A stretch of DNA of 64,000 nt, from NCBI GenBank assembly GCA_963771545.1, contig CAVYTX010000002.1, positions 1,116,001 to 1,180,000 on the forward strand. The letters are read 5' to 3'. Origin of the DNA: CAKZLS01 sp963771545 (GTDB lineage Bacteria > Pseudomonadota > Alphaproteobacteria > Rhodospirillales > Defluviicoccaceae). The position numbers were made by a program, and so were the translations under genes. This document shows, piece after piece, positions 62,427 to 64,000 of this stretch. The number at the start of each line of letters is the position of its first letter. Positions within the stretch are counted from its first letter, which is position 1. The notes under the pieces are model-generated. The model was not told where the DNA came from, searched no databases, and worked only from the letters and a program-made list of their open reading frames with translations.

Positions 62427-63587
62427 ATGAAAAAAGACACCCGGCTCACCCATGCTGGCCTCGATCCACACGCCAACCATGGCGTGGTCAATCCCCCCGT
62501 CTATCACGCGTCGACCATCGTCCATCCGACCGTCGAGGCGCTGGAACATGCCGACCGAACGCCGTTCGAAGGCACCCGCTACGGCCGCCGGGGAACACCC
62601 ACGACCTTTGCGCTGGAACAGGCGGTCGCGGTCCTGGAAGGCGGTTATCGGAGCATCGCGGTGCCTTCGGGCCTGGCGGCGATCACCACGGCGTTGATGG
62701 CGTTTCTAAAAAGCGGCGACCACCTGCTCATGGTCGACACCACCTACCAGCCCACTCGCCGGTTTTGCGACTTAGTGCTGAAGGGTTTCGGCGTGGAAAC
62801 CACCTACTACGATCCGATGGCGGACATCGGTCCTCTCCTCCGGCCCCATACCAAGGTGGTCTTTCTCGAATCCCCGGGCTCGCTGACGTTCGAGATCCAG
62901 GATGTTCCCGCCGCCGCCGCCGCCGCCCGCGCGGCGGGCGCCGTGTCCATTATCGACAACACTTGGAGCGCCGGCCTCAATTTCCCACCGTTCGCACACG
63001 GCATCGATATCTCCGTTCAGGCGGCGACCAAGTACATTGTCGGGCATTCAGACGTCATGCTCGGTCTGATCACCACCAGCGAAGACACCTTTGTCCGCGC
63101 GAAACGCGCGGCGTCGCTGCTCGGCACATCGGCCGGCCCGGACGACTGCTATTTCGCGCTCCGGGGACTTCGGACATTGAGCGTCCGGCTTGCGCGCCAC
63201 CAGGAGACGGCTCTCGCCATCGCGAAGTGGCTCGAACGCCGTCCCGAGGTGGCCCGCGTGCTGCATCCGGCGCTCCCGGGCTTCCCCGGTCATGAGGTTT
63301 GGAAGCGCGATTTCAGCGGGAGCAACGGTCTGCTTTCCATCGTGCTGCAGGACTATCCGAAAGGGGCCGTGACCGCCATGTTGGATGGAATGGAGCTCTT
63401 CGCCATGGGCTATAGCTGGGGTGGTTACGAAAGCCTTATTATTCCCTTCGATCCCGCCGCCGCGCGGTCGGCCACCTCTTGGCCCCATGGCGGTCCGTGC
63501 CTGCGGCTGCATTGCGGACTGGAAGATGCCGCGGATCTCATTGAGGATCTGGAGAAGGGCTTTGAGCGTTTGAACGCGACGAGGTAG
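62427..63587 (+). CDS. metC: cystathionine beta-lyase
   Basis: Cys/Met-metabolism PLP enzyme, 386 residues, predicted to split cystathionine to homocysteine, pyruvate and ammonia. It starts DTRLTHAGLDPHANHGVVNP, then PVYHASTIVHPTVEAL, RYGRRGTPTTFALEQAVAVL, SIIDNTWSAGLNFPPFAHGI and the PLP Lys in VQAATKYIVGHSDVMLG. A related gamma-lyase activity cannot be excluded. It follows sseA by 26 bases, completing a sulfur amino-acid cluster. Confidence 0.93.
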   Translation: MKKDTRLTHAGLDPHANHGVVNPPVYHASTIVHPTVEALEHADRTPFEGTRYGRRGTPTTFALEQAVAVLEGGYRSIAVPSGLAAITTALMAFLKSGDHLLMVDTTYQPTRRFCDLVLKGFGVETTYYDPMADIGPLLRPHTKVVFLESPGSLTFEIQDVPAAAAAARAAGAVSIIDNTWSAGLNFPPFAHGIDISVQAATKYIVGHSDVMLGLITTSEDTFVRAKRAASLLGTSAGPDDCYFALRGLRTLSVRLARHQETALAIAKWLERRPEVARVLHPALPGFPGHEVWKRDFSGSNGLLSIVLQDYPKGAVTAMLDGMELFAMGYSWGGYESLIIPFDPAAARSATSWPHGGPCLRLHCGLEDAADLIEDLEKGFERLNATR

Positions 63588-63622
63588 GAAGCAACCGGCG
63601 GATTGGCCGATCGCCGAATATT

Positions 63623-64000
63623 CTACTCTTTCAGCAACCGCATTCGATCCGCCATGACCTCATGCAGAACGGTGTAGGCGCGGCCATCCAGGTCTAGGAA
63701 ACTCACGGCCAATCCGCGGTTCGCATTGTCCATCCGAACCACCCGCGCGCGCACCGCGACCTTGGTCATCTCGCCACCGGCCTTGCCGACGGAGTCGATG
63801 GACAATAGCGCCCCCGGGGTCAGCGGCCCTCGATACTCCTCGAGAATGAACCCCCCCAGACTCCAATTCGCCGCCGTATGGATGGCCCCCTTGAACGCAA
63901 CGGCGAGGCTCGCATCGGAAATTCTCTCGCGAAGCCGCCTTTCCTCGGTGATGAAGCGCTTCGAAGGCGCTCGATCATCCCTCTTTTCCTCCAACCAAGA
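63623..64000 (-). CDS. PilZ-domain protein (5' end at or beyond window edge)
   Basis: Predicted cyclic-di-GMP binding domain: TEERRLRERISDASLAVAFK gives the RxxxR-like basic segment, and AANWSLGGFILEEYRGPLTP corresponds to the D/NxSxxG motif. About 124 residues are visible. The frame is open to the window edge; a TTG at 63994 is the only in-frame start here, so the gene probably begins outside. It converges with metC. Confidence 0.8.
   Translation of the reverse strand, partial: SWLEEKRDDRAPSKRFITEERRLRERISDASLAVAFKGAIHTAANWSLGGFILEEYRGPLTPGALLSIDSVGKAGGEMTKVAVRARVVRMDNANRGLAVSFLDLDGRAYTVLHEVMADRMRLLKE

Overview
The window looks like a chromosomal segment of an alphaproteobacterium, most likely Rhodospirillales-like. 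This is inferred from gene order and protein character: era-rnc-lepB-acpS-pdxJ-rsh, eno-kdsA-pyrG-secG-tpiA-ppiD-trpE, trpGDC-moaC-moeA-lexA-comEC, a GTTC-N7-GTTC type LexA site, and a type II-C CRISPR system. KdsA, SurA/PpiD-type folding and Slt indicate a Gram-negative envelope with Kdo-containing LPS. By eye, the housekeeping part (about 3-36 kb) is less GC-rich than the right part (about 37-64 kb).

Layout. 1-2.5 kb: an IS21-family element inserted into an IS3-family element. 2.6-36.8 kb: core genes for ribosome/RNA quality control (era, rnc, smpB), envelope (lepB, slt, ftsB, kdsA, secG, ppiD), cofactors (pdxJ, acpS, folK, lipA, moaC, moeA), stringent response (rsh), glycolysis (eno, tpiA), lysine and tryptophan synthesis (dapA, trpE, trpG, trpD, trpC), SOS control (lexA) and comEC. 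pyrG carries a one-base frameshift. The trp block is split by a short-chain dehydrogenase, a broken IS1595-type transposase and an Asp/Asn beta-hydroxylase gene. 36.9-44.7 kb: lipoprotein, di-heme cytochrome, serine protease, the ATP-grasp / alpha-E / transglutaminase operon, an orphan TAXI binding protein and a Panacea-domain gene.

44.8-50.7 kb: a complete type II-C CRISPR-Cas locus. A compact tracrRNA (about 86 nt, own promoter and terminator) is divergent from cas9-cas1-cas2. The array has 17 identical 36-bp repeats and 16 spacers and is read towards cas2. Beside it lies an unusual 0.85-kb gene-free stretch. It holds 10-bp-phased TGACGACA repeats with an 18-bp perfect palindrome, then a ~285-bp element of nested inverted repeats. 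The ends of that element match a ~38-bp repeat found at three other intergenic sites in the window.

51.5-64 kb: a branched-chain amino-acid type ABC transporter operon (livKHMGF), a stand-alone CZB zinc-sensor protein, two tandem RTX calcium-binding proteins with almost identical C-termini and a shared palindromic site 117 bp upstream of each start, then an ADP-sugar Nudix hydrolase, a sulfur amino-acid cluster (cysK-type, sseA-type, metC-type) and a PilZ gene at the right edge.
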